From positions 117,950 to 181,949 of the forward strand of contig JANMMZ010000031.1 in assembly GCA_031373665.1 (NCBI GenBank): a DNA stretch of 64,000 bases, read 5' to 3'. Positions 8,425 through 17,564 of the stretch are shown one piece after another. Source of the stretch: M3007 sp031373665 (GTDB lineage: Bacteria; Bacteroidota; Bacteroidia; Chitinophagales; Saprospiraceae). Position numbers and translations under genes: made by a program. The number at the start of each line of letters is the position of its first letter. Within the stretch, counting starts at the first letter, position 1. Below the pieces are notes generated by a model. The model worked only from the letters and a program-made list of their open reading frames with translations, was not told where the DNA came from and ran no database searches.

Positions 8425-10101
8425 ATGCGTATTACAACTACTTTGATCTTGTGCTTCAACATGATCCTTTTCCAATCTGCTTTTGCGCAGACCGCCCGCG
8501 TCCAAATCATTCACAATGCACCCACGCCAACGGTGGACATTTATGCAGGTACCGCCAAATTGCTCGACAACTTTGCGTATCGTACAGCCACTCCTTACAT
8601 TGATGTACCGGCTGGTGTAACCATTCCTATCGGCGTTGCCCTCGGCACCAGCGCTTCTTCTGCCGATGCTATTGCCACTTTCCCAGTACAATTTGCAGCC
8701 AATAGTACCTATGTAGTCGTGGCTACAGGTATTGTCGGTGGCACACCAGGGTTCGATCTTAAAGTATTTGACATGGGTAAAGAAACCACTGCCAATGCTG
8801 CCAACGTAGGCATTCTGTTTTTTCACGGCTCGCCCGATGCCCCGACTGTAGATGTCGTGACTGGCGGTAGTCCCATCATCAATGATGTATCTTATGGTCA
8901 ATTTCAAGGCTATCTTGAAGTGCCTGCCAATGCGACTTATACCCTGAATGTCACACCGGGTAATAACAACAACGCTGTAGTGGCTTCATACAGTGCCAAT
9001 TTATCTTTCTGGGAAGGCCGTACGGCTGTAATCTTCGCCAGTGGATTTCTTGGCGGCGGATCACCTACCTTCGAGCCTTGGGTTGCTTTGAGCACAGGTG
9101 GTACGTTCCCACTAACAACCATCACCGCACCAGCACCACCAGTACTCACTGGAGCGCGCCTCCAGATTATCCACAATTCACCTACTCCTACGGTTGATAT
9201 TTACGTCAACGGAGCATTGCTTCTTGATAATTTTGCCTTTCGTACTGCCACACCGTATATAGATGTACCTGCGGGCGTAGCGGTCAATGTAGCCGTTGCT
9301 TTGGCCAATAGTACCTCCGTAGCCGATGCTTTGGTAACATTCCCCTTTACCTTCCAAGCCGGTAAACGCTACGTAGCAGTAGCCAGTGGGGTAGTGGGTG
9401 GCAATCCTGGCTTTGACATCAAAGCCTTCGATATGGGACGTGAAACCGCCAATGCTGGTGAGGTTGGAATCCTGTTTTTTCATGGTTCTCCAGACGCACC
9501 TGCAGTTGATATTATTACAGGTGGTGCACCTTTGTTTGATAACGTTTCATTCGGTCAATTTAGTGGCTATGTCAGTGTACCAGCCAATGCTACTTACAAA
9601 CTTAGCGTGACTCCAGCCAACGATAACAACACAATTGTGGCTTCTTACAACGCAAATCTATCTTTCTGGGGAGGCCGTACCGCAGTGGTATTTGCTAGTG
9701 GATTCCTTGGTGGTGGATCAGCGGCTTTCGAGCCTTGGGTAGCCTTGAATACCGGTGGTACATTCCCATTGCCTTTGGCTCCATTCTTGGTAGAGCAAGG
9801 TGGTGGTGAAGATCGTCGTTCTGCTTCATTGGGTTCTGGAGCATTGGATGTTAAAGCATTTCCAAATCCAGCCTATGATCGCCTAAATGTGAACCTTTCT
9901 ATAGAATCAGAAACCGAAATCCAAGCCACGGTATTCAGTACCTTGGGTCAGGCGGTGATCACCAAAAATTATGGCACCTTATCAGAAGGTACTCAGTCAC
10001 TCGAATTTGAAGTATATGACTTGCCAAAAGGCAATTATTTCCTTCATTTACGTCATAATAATGGGGTGCAGACAGTTCCATTTGTGGTAATCAAACCATA
10101 A
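8425..10101 (+). CDS. Secreted DUF4397 repeat protein with T9SS type A sorting domain
   Basis: This is a 558-residue protein with a signal peptide (residues 1-21, ending AFAQ). It contains two near-identical halves (about residues 22-245 and 246-450), each made of two DUF4397 units. The shared motifs are RVQIIHNAPTPTVDIY / RLQIIHNSPTPTVDIY, ILFFHGSPDAP and FASGFLGGGS followed by FEPWVAL. Residues about 475-558 are a T9SS type A sorting domain (VKAFPNPAYDRLNV, then LPKGNYFLHL), so the protein should be exported through the outer membrane and anchored or released by the PorU sortase. DUF4397 domains are extracellular beta domains of unknown function. The strong similarity of the halves points to a recent internal duplication. 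Confidence 0.92.
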   Translation: MRITTTLILCFNMILFQSAFAQTARVQIIHNAPTPTVDIYAGTAKLLDNFAYRTATPYIDVPAGVTIPIGVALGTSASSADAIATFPVQFAANSTYVVVATGIVGGTPGFDLKVFDMGKETTANAANVGILFFHGSPDAPTVDVVTGGSPIINDVSYGQFQGYLEVPANATYTLNVTPGNNNNAVVASYSANLSFWEGRTAVIFASGFLGGGSPTFEPWVALSTGGTFPLTTITAPAPPVLTGARLQIIHNSPTPTVDIYVNGALLLDNFAFRTATPYIDVPAGVAVNVAVALANSTSVADALVTFPFTFQAGKRYVAVASGVVGGNPGFDIKAFDMGRETANAGEVGILFFHGSPDAPAVDIITGGAPLFDNVSFGQFSGYVSVPANATYKLSVTPANDNNTIVASYNANLSFWGGRTAVVFASGFLGGGSAAFEPWVALNTGGTFPLPLAPFLVEQGGGEDRRSASLGSGALDVKAFPNPAYDRLNVNLSIESETEIQATVFSTLGQAVITKNYGTLSEGTQSLEFEVYDLPKGNYFLHLRHNNGVQTVPFVVIKP

Positions 10102-10158
10102 GTATTTCACCCTTCCTTAGATCCTGTGAAAATTTATTTTTTTGTTTAATGTGAAGTG

Positions 10159-10237
10159 ATTTTTGGGCAGGCAAGTATCTTTTTGCGGTCATAATGGGCG
10201 ATTTACGGCGAAAAAAGATTCTTGCTTGCCCAAAAAT
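10159..10237. terminator. Large imperfect hairpin downstream of the DUF4397 gene
   Basis: The left arm (10159-10184, containing TTTTTGGGCAGGCAAG) and the right arm (10211-10237, containing CTTGCTTGCCCAAAAAT) pair along about 26 bp with few mismatches, around a 26-nt loop. The ends are A- and T-rich, so it could terminate transcription from both sides. It is larger than a usual intrinsic terminator and could instead be a small repeat or MITE-like element. Confidence 0.5.
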
Positions 10238-10405
10238 GCATTAATATTATCAATTAAATTAATTTTTGCAGGTTCTTAATACCAGTGGTGTCATGAATCC
10301 CCCGCCCCAAAATCGGGGTCGCTTGATCTGCCTCCATTTGGAGCCAATCGGGGTTTTAGATAAAACCAAGTCTTTTGGGTTACTTTTTTGACGAAAAAAG
10401 TGACA

Positions 10406-10447
10406 AAAGTAAAAAGGTATGTAGTGATTTTAACTAGTGAACACTAT
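10406..10447 (+). repeat. Dispersed 42-bp intergenic repeat, copy 1
   Basis: By eye, 37 of 42 positions match the stretch at 17483-17524. The most conserved core is GTAGTGATTT, two variable bases, then ACTAGTGAACACTAT. The core has terminal inverted ends TAGTG/CACTA. Both copies are in short intergenic regions just after the end of a plus-strand gene block and before a convergent minus-strand gene. Confidence 0.65.
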
Positions 10448-10466
10448 GCTGTTGTATTTTATGCCC

Positions 10467-10515
10467 AGTAATACGAATTAAATAACGGTGAAAGGGAAAC
10501 TGTTGTTTTTCACCG
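10467..10515 (-). terminator. Repeat-associated hairpin downstream of the toroid protein gene
   Basis: A stem CGGTGAAA (10486-10493) pairs with TTTCACCG (10508-10515), 18 nt beyond the stop of the minus-strand gene. Directly next to it is AGTAATACGAATTAAATAAC (10467-10486). The same 20-mer with one change is found at 41348-41367, again touching a hairpin downstream of a minus-strand gene. Read on the minus strand the hairpin is followed by GTTATTTAATT. Confidence 0.5.
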
Positions 10516-10533
10516 CTACGAACTACCCAATCC

Positions 10534-11571
10534 TCAAAGTACAACCGCCACTTCACTTTTCACGGCATCCAAATAAAACTTAGCCGCCCAATTGGGATAC
10601 CTAAACCTAGCATAATCACCCCAGATCGGTATGGAACCCGGTATCGCCCCACGCAGCCCTTTCATTGGAAAAGTACAGGGAGCAGCACCCTCAATTTCAG
10701 ATAAGAATCGGCGGGCAGCCTCACGGTACTTAGGGTGGCCAGTATGTGCGAAAGCGCGTTGGGCGAGTATGCTTAATTGAGCATTGCCAGTTACGCACCT
10801 GAAACGGTGATTGCCCTTCCAATCAAGATCATATGCCCCGGCAGTACCACCTTTTTTTTGGCTTATTTCAAGTAGAAAATCGAATGCTTCAAGGGTTTTT
10901 TCTAATATTTCAGTCTCATTGAGGGATAAAGCACTTTCAAAAAAACCTTCCAAGGTATAGGCAATCGTATGCGTAAACCCGGGCTCATTGGGTCGAAATC
11001 CCCAATCTATAATACTGTTATTGGCTTGAAAACGGGTGGCATAACGCCGCAGAGAAATCCGCATGAGGTCGTCAATTTCAGGACTTTTTAGTACTTCATT
11101 GGCCTTCAAAATACCCCAAACCACCCGCGTATAATACGTAGGCTCGTATCCTTCTACATACGCTCCTTCGAGCCAGCCACCTGATTTATTACGCACCTCC
11201 AACAACCATGTTACGGCGCGTTGTAGTGCTGCCTTACGATCGGTGCGTGCCAACCCAAAAAGGATTTGACCAGTATTGAATACACTCGGTTGTTGGCTAC
11301 CCACCAACCCACCAGAGAAAGCCCCATTGGGAAGTTGGATATCCTCCAACCAGTCCGCACAAGACATTGCTGCTTGGTCAAGATCAGGTCGCTGCATCAG
11401 ATCGGCATAGTCCAATAAAGTTTCTATCAAGTAGCCTGTGGTTTCGGGATAAGCCTTGTTCCAGCCCAAAATGGGGGCATAACTGTGCGAAGATCCCCGC
11501 CCTTTGCAGGCATGAATACTTTCTAGTACCCATTCAAGGGTCATTTCGGCTTTTTTTCGATAATTTGCCAT
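10534..11571 (-). CDS. Alpha/alpha-toroid (terpenoid cyclase/prenyltransferase-like) protein, possibly VpsJ-like
   Basis: The ATG at 11571 (MANYRKKAE) gives 345 residues; a GTG at 11595 would add eight. The sequence is all helical, with repeated helix pairs bearing GWxxAYPETTGYLIETLLDYA, CADWLEDIQLPNGAFSGG, VFNTGQILFGLAR, AVTWLLEVRNKSGGWLEG and CVTGNAQLSILAQRAF. This pattern is that of the alpha6/alpha6 barrel fold shared by squalene-hopene cyclase-like, prenyltransferase-like and some sugar-active proteins. The tandem GxF and GGW motifs resemble predicted polysaccharide-biosynthesis proteins of the VpsJ type. No signal peptide is visible, so it should be cytoplasmic. The catalytic function is not assigned. 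It is divergent from porU2 with an 80-nt gap. Confidence 0.7.
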   Translation of the reverse strand: MANYRKKAEMTLEWVLESIHACKGRGSSHSYAPILGWNKAYPETTGYLIETLLDYADLMQRPDLDQAAMSCADWLEDIQLPNGAFSGGLVGSQQPSVFNTGQILFGLARTDRKAALQRAVTWLLEVRNKSGGWLEGAYVEGYEPTYYTRVVWGILKANEVLKSPEIDDLMRISLRRYATRFQANNSIIDWGFRPNEPGFTHTIAYTLEGFFESALSLNETEILEKTLEAFDFLLEISQKKGGTAGAYDLDWKGNHRFRCVTGNAQLSILAQRAFAHTGHPKYREAARRFLSEIEGAAPCTFPMKGLRGAIPGSIPIWGDYARFRYPNWAAKFYLDAVKSEVAVVL

Positions 11572-11650
11572 TCTTTTACACTGGATAAGCGGCACAAAGG
11601 TGTAATTTTGTCCCCATATTTTTTAATGTAGTTTTAGATACCTGAACATA

Positions 11651-14600
11651 ATGAAAAAGATATTTATTTTATCCTGGTTGTTGACCCAGTCCCTCCTCTC
11701 CTTCGCTCAGATGTGGAACGGGACTGATACCCTTTATGGCAATGAATGGATTGATTTTGAAAAGCCGCACTACAAAATCAAAGTAGCCAATGATGGGATC
11801 TACCGCTTGCCCCAATCATTGATTGCCAATACTGATCTGGCCAATAAACCCAGCACTCAGTGGCGATTGTACGCATTTGGCAAAGAAGTGCCAATTTATA
11901 CCTCCACAAATACAGTCTTGGGGGCTTCCGATTTTATAGAGTTTTATGGCTTGAAAAACCGAAATCAAATAGATGATTATCTGTTTGACGATCCCAATTC
12001 AGAAAATCTGAATCCACGATACAGTATGTTCAATGATACAGCGGTCTTTTACCTGACTTGGAGTGCCGTTGGCCAAGGACTTAGATACGTGGCTACCGAA
12101 AACAATTTAGGCAATGCCGATACACCATTGCCTTATTGTTGGCAAACCATTGACCAAGTCTATTCTAGTTCATTTGTCAAACGCTCCTTGAGCAAAGACA
12201 TTACCTACTCTTGGTTTGATGGAAATGGATACAATCAAGGCCCTACAACTAACTTTTCCGGAACGCTTAGTTTGCCTCAATTGTACGCCAATGGACCTAA
12301 TGCCCAAGCCACAATCAGGTATGCAGGCGCATTGAATGATCATGTCCAACAACTATTCTTGAATGATCTACCCTTTGGAGAAGAGCAATTTGATGGTTGG
12401 AAGGTCATTCAAAAAGATTTTGAAGTAACCAATAGCCTTTTGAGCAGCGGTATTGCCAATTTCAAATTAAATGGTACGGCTTCTGCCATAGATCGCAACT
12501 ATGTATCGTTCATTAAAATGCGGTATCCACGCAAATTTAATTTTGAAAACGCCTCTCAAGCACAATTTCAACTGGAGGCTTCAACTGACATACTTTACCT
12601 CCAAATAGAAGGATTTAATAGTAGCGGTGCTACTCCAATCATCTTTGATTTAGATAATAACATCCGCATCGAATGCGCCGTAGAAGCCAACACGCTCAAA
12701 GTAGTACTTCCGCCTTCTGCTCTGGATCGTCGTTTAGTGCTGGTGCATCCGGGGGCTGGTGTAAATACAGTGTCTGAGACCACTGCCGTTCAGTTTACCA
12801 ATTTCAAACAAACGGCTTTTAATTATACCATCATTTCCCATCCGGCATTGTATGGCACGGGAGGTGCTGAAAATCCAGTAGCTGCTTACGCCACCTATCG
12901 CACCAGTATAGAAGGAGGGCAGTACCAAGTCAATATTGCAGATATAGAACAACTCTACGATCAGTTTGCCTATGGGGTACGATTCCATGCCATTGCCATC
13001 AAAAATTACCTGCATTTCTCCAAAAATCAATGGCCTGCCTTGGATCACGCCTTTATCATAGGCAAAGCCTTGGATCACGTCAATTTTAGAGATTCCGATC
13101 AGCAGTCCATCTACCTGAATGCCCCATTTTTTATACCAACGTACAGTACCCCTGGCGCAGATATTCCATTTACCCTCCGTAACAATAAACTCTCCGAGCC
13201 AATTGTAGCCATCGGAAGACTGGCGGCGACCACCCCCCAACAAATATCCGACTATCTGGACAAAGTTAAAGAGCACGACCAGACGTTTCGAGATGCATCC
13301 CAAGACATCATCAGCAAATCGTGGATGAAACGAGTATTGCACAACAGTGGTGGCAACTCTGGCGAAACCGCTTTGATAAGAGGCTATACCTCCGATATGG
13401 CCAACCTTATCACAAACAACCGCTTTGGTGCCGAGGTCAGTGCTTTTTATAAAACCTCCAACGACCCCATACAGTTATCCAGTTACGAACAAATCCTCAA
13501 TTTAGTGAATGGAGGAGTCTCTATTTGGAGTATTTTTGGACACTCTTCTTTTGCTGCCGTTGATTTTGACATCGGTACGCCCGCTTCTTACAACAATAAA
13601 GGTCGGTATCCATTAATGATAGTTATGGGCTGTTATTCAGGTATTTGTTCCAGTACCCAAGCGGGCCTGGGCGAGCAGTTCATATTAGCTAAAGACAAAG
13701 GAGCCATCGCCTATATAGCCGCTGTAAATGCCAGTTTTACGGATGCCTTGAGCAGTTATGCCAACCAATATTATGATTTAATTGGCGGTGAAGACTATAC
13801 CAAAAGTATTGGCATCGCCTTCAAACATACCATCGCCAAGTTGAGTAACACTGGTAGCCCCAATTTGATAGCCGTACTCCACCAAAACCTTTTGCAGGGC
13901 GATCCTGCACTTAAACTACATACTCGGCAAGGCGCAGATTTTGTACCTGACGGCAAATCTATTTCGTTCAATCCAAACCCAATCAGTTTAGAAGAGGGCA
14001 AAGTGCGCCTCAAATTTGAGATAGCCAATATAGGAGAAAACATTGGTGGCAATCTAGCCCTTAAAATAGAACAACGACTTCCCGACAATACAGTCTTGGT
14101 TCGTGCCATTGATACTATCGCTGCTCCTGCCAACCACACCAGTTTTGAATATAACCTGCCCTTAAATGGCAGTAAAATAGGGTTCAATCGCTTTTTTATT
14201 ACCCTAGATCCAGCCAATCAAGTGCCAGAACAACCATCTATTGCCGCAGAACTTAACAATGAAGCCAGCGATGCCAGTGGTGAAAAGGGGATAGACGTTT
14301 ATCTGTATTCTGATGATATACAGGCTATTGCACCCGAAAATTATTCCATTGTCACCAAGCCTCAAGTCACACTTTGGGCTTCGACCCTCAATACCAATGC
14401 TGCCCCCTTGCGCTACCTCTGGGAGATGGACACCTTAGAAACCTTCAATAGTTCTGCCAAGCAGGCGAATCAGGTCATTCAAAGGGGCGGGTTGCTTTCT
14501 TGGAAACCCAGTATTGATTTGAAAGACGGAAAGGTTTACTATTGGCGGATTGCCCGCGATAGCCTTGTGAATGGGGTAGTAGTCTGGCGAACCCGCTCTT

Positions 14601-16669
14601 TTATATACTTGCCCAATGGATCCCTTGGTTGGAACCAATCGCATTATGGTCAATACCGAGACGCAAATTTTAGTAATATGTATGCCGTGGATTCGCTTCG
14701 GGAACTTCAATTTGCTGATAATGTTGCCTTTCTAGATGTCACAGTAGCCAACCGTGATAAAAATACGTATCCAGGTGTTCAAAATTCCTATTACGACTCT
14801 TTCCGAGGAGATTACGGCTTCAATATCAGGAATGTTACCGACGGGGTGGTTATCTCCATTGCAGATCCAAACAATGGACATTTTATATACAATACCGTCC
14901 AAAACTTCAATACTGCCGATCCACCGGGAAAAGGTAAAATCTTTTGGTTTCGTACCGAAGATTCTTTACAAAGAATCCAACTAATGGATTTCTTGCAGAC
15001 AGGCATACAACCGGGCTATTATGTGGGTCTGTTGGCATTTAGCCGCCCTACCAATCCTGAAGGTTATGCCCCCCACTTATGGGCCAATGACTCTATTACT
15101 TATGGGAAAAATATATTTCAAATTTTAGAAGGCCAAGGCGCGCAAAAAGTGCGACAATTGGCTCAATACACGAGTAATCCTAACCCTTATGGCCTTATTT
15201 ATAGGCACAACGATCCATTTTTCATAACAAAAGATACCATAGGTGCTGATGTAAATGGGGCAGTTCAAATAAGATCCAATTTCTTAGCAAAATGGACGAT
15301 TGGAATCCTAGAAACGCCTGTGATTGGCCCCGTCAAAAAATGGGAAAGCCTTCAATGGAAACCCCAGTCTTTTGACGATCCTTCCGATGAAGCCTCCATC
15401 TCCTTGATCGCTGTGCGTGACAATCAACCAGATTCTTTGCTATTCACCCTCAATAGTAATTTTGATACAACCTTAAATTCGCTTTCGATAGATCAATTTC
15501 CATATTTGAAGTTACAATACATTTCTGGCGATACCTTGATGCGTTCAGTTACGGTACCCGAATATTTGAGGATATTGTATCAACCCTTGCCCGAAGGAGC
15601 ATTGCACCCAGCGGAATACTCCACATTCTACAAAGACACGTTGAGCCGGGGCGATATTATGAAATCCGCTATTGCCTTCGTCAATATCTCAACCACCGAT
15701 ATGGATAGCGTTTTAGTGAAATATAAAGTAGATAATCAAAGCGGTAGCGGATCGGATGTTTTGCGAAAATATAAAAAACTACCCGCTGGCGATAGCCTTC
15801 ACCTAGATTATTTGCGTCAAACCAAAGATTTAAACGGGTCACAGCGATTGACCATTGATGTAAACCCCAATAATGCACAGCCTGAACAATACCACTTCAA
15901 CAACGTCACTATCCGCGACTTTTATGTGGGCCGCGATCTTCGCAACCCCCTTTTAGATGTCACGTTTGATGGCCAACACATATTGGATGGAGACCTCATT
16001 TCGCCCAAACCCATCATCGTTTTTACGCTGAAAGACGATAATAAATTTTTGGCTTTAACCGATACTGCAACCTTCTCGTTCCGCTTAGAATTGCCCGATG
16101 GAACCCTTCAAAACATCTCTAGTCAAAGCCCACAGGTTCAGTTTTTTCCGGCTGATACCTCTAATCTGGATAAGAAAAATCAGGCTAGATTGGAGTGGTC
16201 ACCCGATTTCATACAAGATGGCACATACAGGCTCTTAGTCAATGGGCGCGATGCCTCTGGCAATGAATCCTCCAATTTAGACTGGTCGGCCACCTTCCAA
16301 GTACTGACCAAATCATCCTTGTCAAACGTATTGAACTACCCCAATCCTTTTAGCACCAGTACCTGTTTTGTTTATACCATGTCGGGATCTGAAACTCCCT
16401 TGAACTTCCGATTGCAGATCATGACCGTGAGCGGCAGGGTAATCCGAGAAGTGACAGAGTCCGAATTTGGATCCCTACGGGCAGGTACCCACCAAAGTAA
16501 TTTTTGTTGGGATGGCCGTGATCAATACGGAGACCAACTCGCCAATGGTGTTTATCTATACCGAATTATGGCTAAAAAAGCCGATGGAACCGACTTCGAA
16601 TTCTTTGAAAACACAACAATTGATGGATTTTTCAAACATGGGTTTGGGAAAATGGTCTTGATGCGATAA
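11651..16669 (+). CDS. porU2: T9SS sortase-like protein PorU2 (peptidase C25 family)
   Basis: This is a 1,672-residue secreted protein with a signal peptide (about residues 1-19). The middle part carries a gingipain-type C25 domain. The catalytic pair is visible as His631 in FGHSS and Cys661 in GCYSG, in the expected order. The central region contains the surrounding strand PLMIVMGC and a downstream GEQFILAKDKGAIAYIAA. After about residue 780 come Ig-like beta domains and a FlgD-like C-terminal segment (NYPNPF, then VSGRVIRE, then DGRDQYGDQLANGVYLY) typical of T9SS components and cargo. Proteins of this type are annotated as putative type IX secretion sortase PorU2, related to the PorU enzyme that removes sorting domains and links cargo to lipid. 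scpA follows after 12 nt. Confidence 0.87.
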   Translation: MKKIFILSWLLTQSLLSFAQMWNGTDTLYGNEWIDFEKPHYKIKVANDGIYRLPQSLIANTDLANKPSTQWRLYAFGKEVPIYTSTNTVLGASDFIEFYGLKNRNQIDDYLFDDPNSENLNPRYSMFNDTAVFYLTWSAVGQGLRYVATENNLGNADTPLPYCWQTIDQVYSSSFVKRSLSKDITYSWFDGNGYNQGPTTNFSGTLSLPQLYANGPNAQATIRYAGALNDHVQQLFLNDLPFGEEQFDGWKVIQKDFEVTNSLLSSGIANFKLNGTASAIDRNYVSFIKMRYPRKFNFENASQAQFQLEASTDILYLQIEGFNSSGATPIIFDLDNNIRIECAVEANTLKVVLPPSALDRRLVLVHPGAGVNTVSETTAVQFTNFKQTAFNYTIISHPALYGTGGAENPVAAYATYRTSIEGGQYQVNIADIEQLYDQFAYGVRFHAIAIKNYLHFSKNQWPALDHAFIIGKALDHVNFRDSDQQSIYLNAPFFIPTYSTPGADIPFTLRNNKLSEPIVAIGRLAATTPQQISDYLDKVKEHDQTFRDASQDIISKSWMKRVLHNSGGNSGETALIRGYTSDMANLITNNRFGAEVSAFYKTSNDPIQLSSYEQILNLVNGGVSIWSIFGHSSFAAVDFDIGTPASYNNKGRYPLMIVMGCYSGICSSTQAGLGEQFILAKDKGAIAYIAAVNASFTDALSSYANQYYDLIGGEDYTKSIGIAFKHTIAKLSNTGSPNLIAVLHQNLLQGDPALKLHTRQGADFVPDGKSISFNPNPISLEEGKVRLKFEIANIGENIGGNLALKIEQRLPDNTVLVRAIDTIAAPANHTSFEYNLPLNGSKIGFNRFFITLDPANQVPEQPSIAAELNNEASDASGEKGIDVYLYSDDIQAIAPENYSIVTKPQVTLWASTLNTNAAPLRYLWEMDTLETFNSSAKQANQVIQRGGLLSWKPSIDLKDGKVYYWRIARDSLVNGVVVWRTRSFIYLPNGSLGWNQSHYGQYRDANFSNMYAVDSLRELQFADNVAFLDVTVANRDKNTYPGVQNSYYDSFRGDYGFNIRNVTDGVVISIADPNNGHFIYNTVQNFNTADPPGKGKIFWFRTEDSLQRIQLMDFLQTGIQPGYYVGLLAFSRPTNPEGYAPHLWANDSITYGKNIFQILEGQGAQKVRQLAQYTSNPNPYGLIYRHNDPFFITKDTIGADVNGAVQIRSNFLAKWTIGILETPVIGPVKKWESLQWKPQSFDDPSDEASISLIAVRDNQPDSLLFTLNSNFDTTLNSLSIDQFPYLKLQYISGDTLMRSVTVPEYLRILYQPLPEGALHPAEYSTFYKDTLSRGDIMKSAIAFVNISTTDMDSVLVKYKVDNQSGSGSDVLRKYKKLPAGDSLHLDYLRQTKDLNGSQRLTIDVNPNNAQPEQYHFNNVTIRDFYVGRDLRNPLLDVTFDGQHILDGDLISPKPIIVFTLKDDNKFLALTDTATFSFRLELPDGTLQNISSQSPQVQFFPADTSNLDKKNQARLEWSPDFIQDGTYRLLVNGRDASGNESSNLDWSATFQVLTKSSLSNVLNYPNPFSTSTCFVYTMSGSETPLNFRLQIMTVSGRVIREVTESEFGSLRAGTHQSNFCWDGRDQYGDQLANGVYLYRIMAKKADGTDFEFFENTTIDGFFKHGFGKMVLMR

Positions 16670-16681
16670 ATCGAACACACG

Positions 16682-17461
16682 GTGGCTGATACTTTTACCA
16701 TAAAATTGCCCGTATTTGAAGGGCCTTTCGACCTATTGCTTTTCTTCATAGAGCGCGATGAGTTGGATATCTACAATATTCCAATCGCTAAAATCACCGA
16801 TGATTTTTTGGATTATCTAAGGAATTTAGAAGCCATGAACATTGATTTAGCCAGTGAGTTCATTGTCGTGGCCGCTACCTTGATGCGCATCAAGGCTAAA
16901 ATGTTGCTGCCCCGCAAACAGGTGGACGATGAAGGCAATGAAATTGACCCACGTAGGGAATTAGTGGATCGCCTCATGGAATACAAACGCTACAAAAGCG
17001 TTTTGGACGACCTGCGCCGATTGGAAGAGATGCGGTCCTTTATGAATCCCCGTGGATTTGCCACCGAGGAGTTGAAAAAATTATCGGCTCAAGCCATGGC
17101 CGATGCCGAGTTAGAATCAGTAACCCTCTACAAACTTTTGCGCGTTTTTGAGCGGTTGGTCACCCGTTTTGAAGAGGATCAAAAAACAATAAAGATCCAT
17201 ACCGTTTACAATTATAACTATACCATACAGGATCAGAAAGCCTTCTTGAAACACACCATCCAAAAAGGCATAAATACCCCATTTGAAGACCTTTTCCTAG
17301 GCTCAACCAATCGTATCCACGCCATTGTTACCTTTTTGGCACTTCTGGAGTTGCTCAACGCACAAGAAATAGCGCTCGTGCAAGGAGAAGGAGTCAATAA
17401 CTTCTGGCTGACCATCGAGGAAGAGGAACTTGCGGATTTAGGAGAGCCGTCCAATAACTAA
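16682..17461 (+). CDS. scpA: Segregation and condensation protein A
   Basis: The 259-residue product begins at a GTG at 16682, 12 nt after the porU2 stop; no in-frame ATG gives a better start. The N-terminus FTIKLPVFEGPFDLLLFFIERDELDIYNIPIAKITDDFLDYL and the following helix with FIVVAATLMRIKAKMLLPR are the ScpA kleisin signature. The C-terminal region (DLFLGSTNRIHAIVTFLALLELLNAQEIALVQ) is the winged-helix part that closes the ring on the Smc heads. ScpA bridges the Smc dimer with ScpB in the chromosome-organising condensin complex. scpB and smc are not in the window. Confidence 0.92.
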   Translation: MADTFTIKLPVFEGPFDLLLFFIERDELDIYNIPIAKITDDFLDYLRNLEAMNIDLASEFIVVAATLMRIKAKMLLPRKQVDDEGNEIDPRRELVDRLMEYKRYKSVLDDLRRLEEMRSFMNPRGFATEELKKLSAQAMADAELESVTLYKLLRVFERLVTRFEEDQKTIKIHTVYNYNYTIQDQKAFLKHTIQKGINTPFEDLFLGSTNRIHAIVTFLALLELLNAQEIALVQGEGVNNFWLTIEEEELADLGEPSNN

Positions 17462-17482
17462 TTTTACTTTGTCACTTTAATA

Positions 17483-17524
17483 AAAGCAAAAAGGCGTGTA
17501 GTGATTTAGACTAGTGAACACTAT
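17483..17524 (+). repeat. Dispersed 42-bp intergenic repeat, copy 2
   Basis: It matches 10406-10447 at 37 of 42 positions, including the core GTAGTGATTT and ACTAGTGAACACTAT. It sits between the convergent ends of scpA and the ABC exporter gene, the same kind of place as copy 1. Confidence 0.65.
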
Positions 17525-17564
17525 TATTATTATATGCTTAGCGTAAAGTGGTGCCAGATTCAAC

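Larger units (their letters stand above)
10102..10533. other. 432-bp intergenic region rich in inverted and dispersed repeats
   Basis: No credible gene lies here. It holds a large imperfect hairpin (10159-10237), a short palindrome CTCCATTTGGAG, an ACTTTTTT/AAAAAAGT inverted repeat near 10382-10401, one copy of a 42-bp dispersed repeat (10406-10447), one copy of a 20-bp dispersed repeat (10467-10486) and a hairpin (10486-10515). The genes on either side converge, so part of this is probably transcription termination and part is repeat-element debris. Confidence 0.7.
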
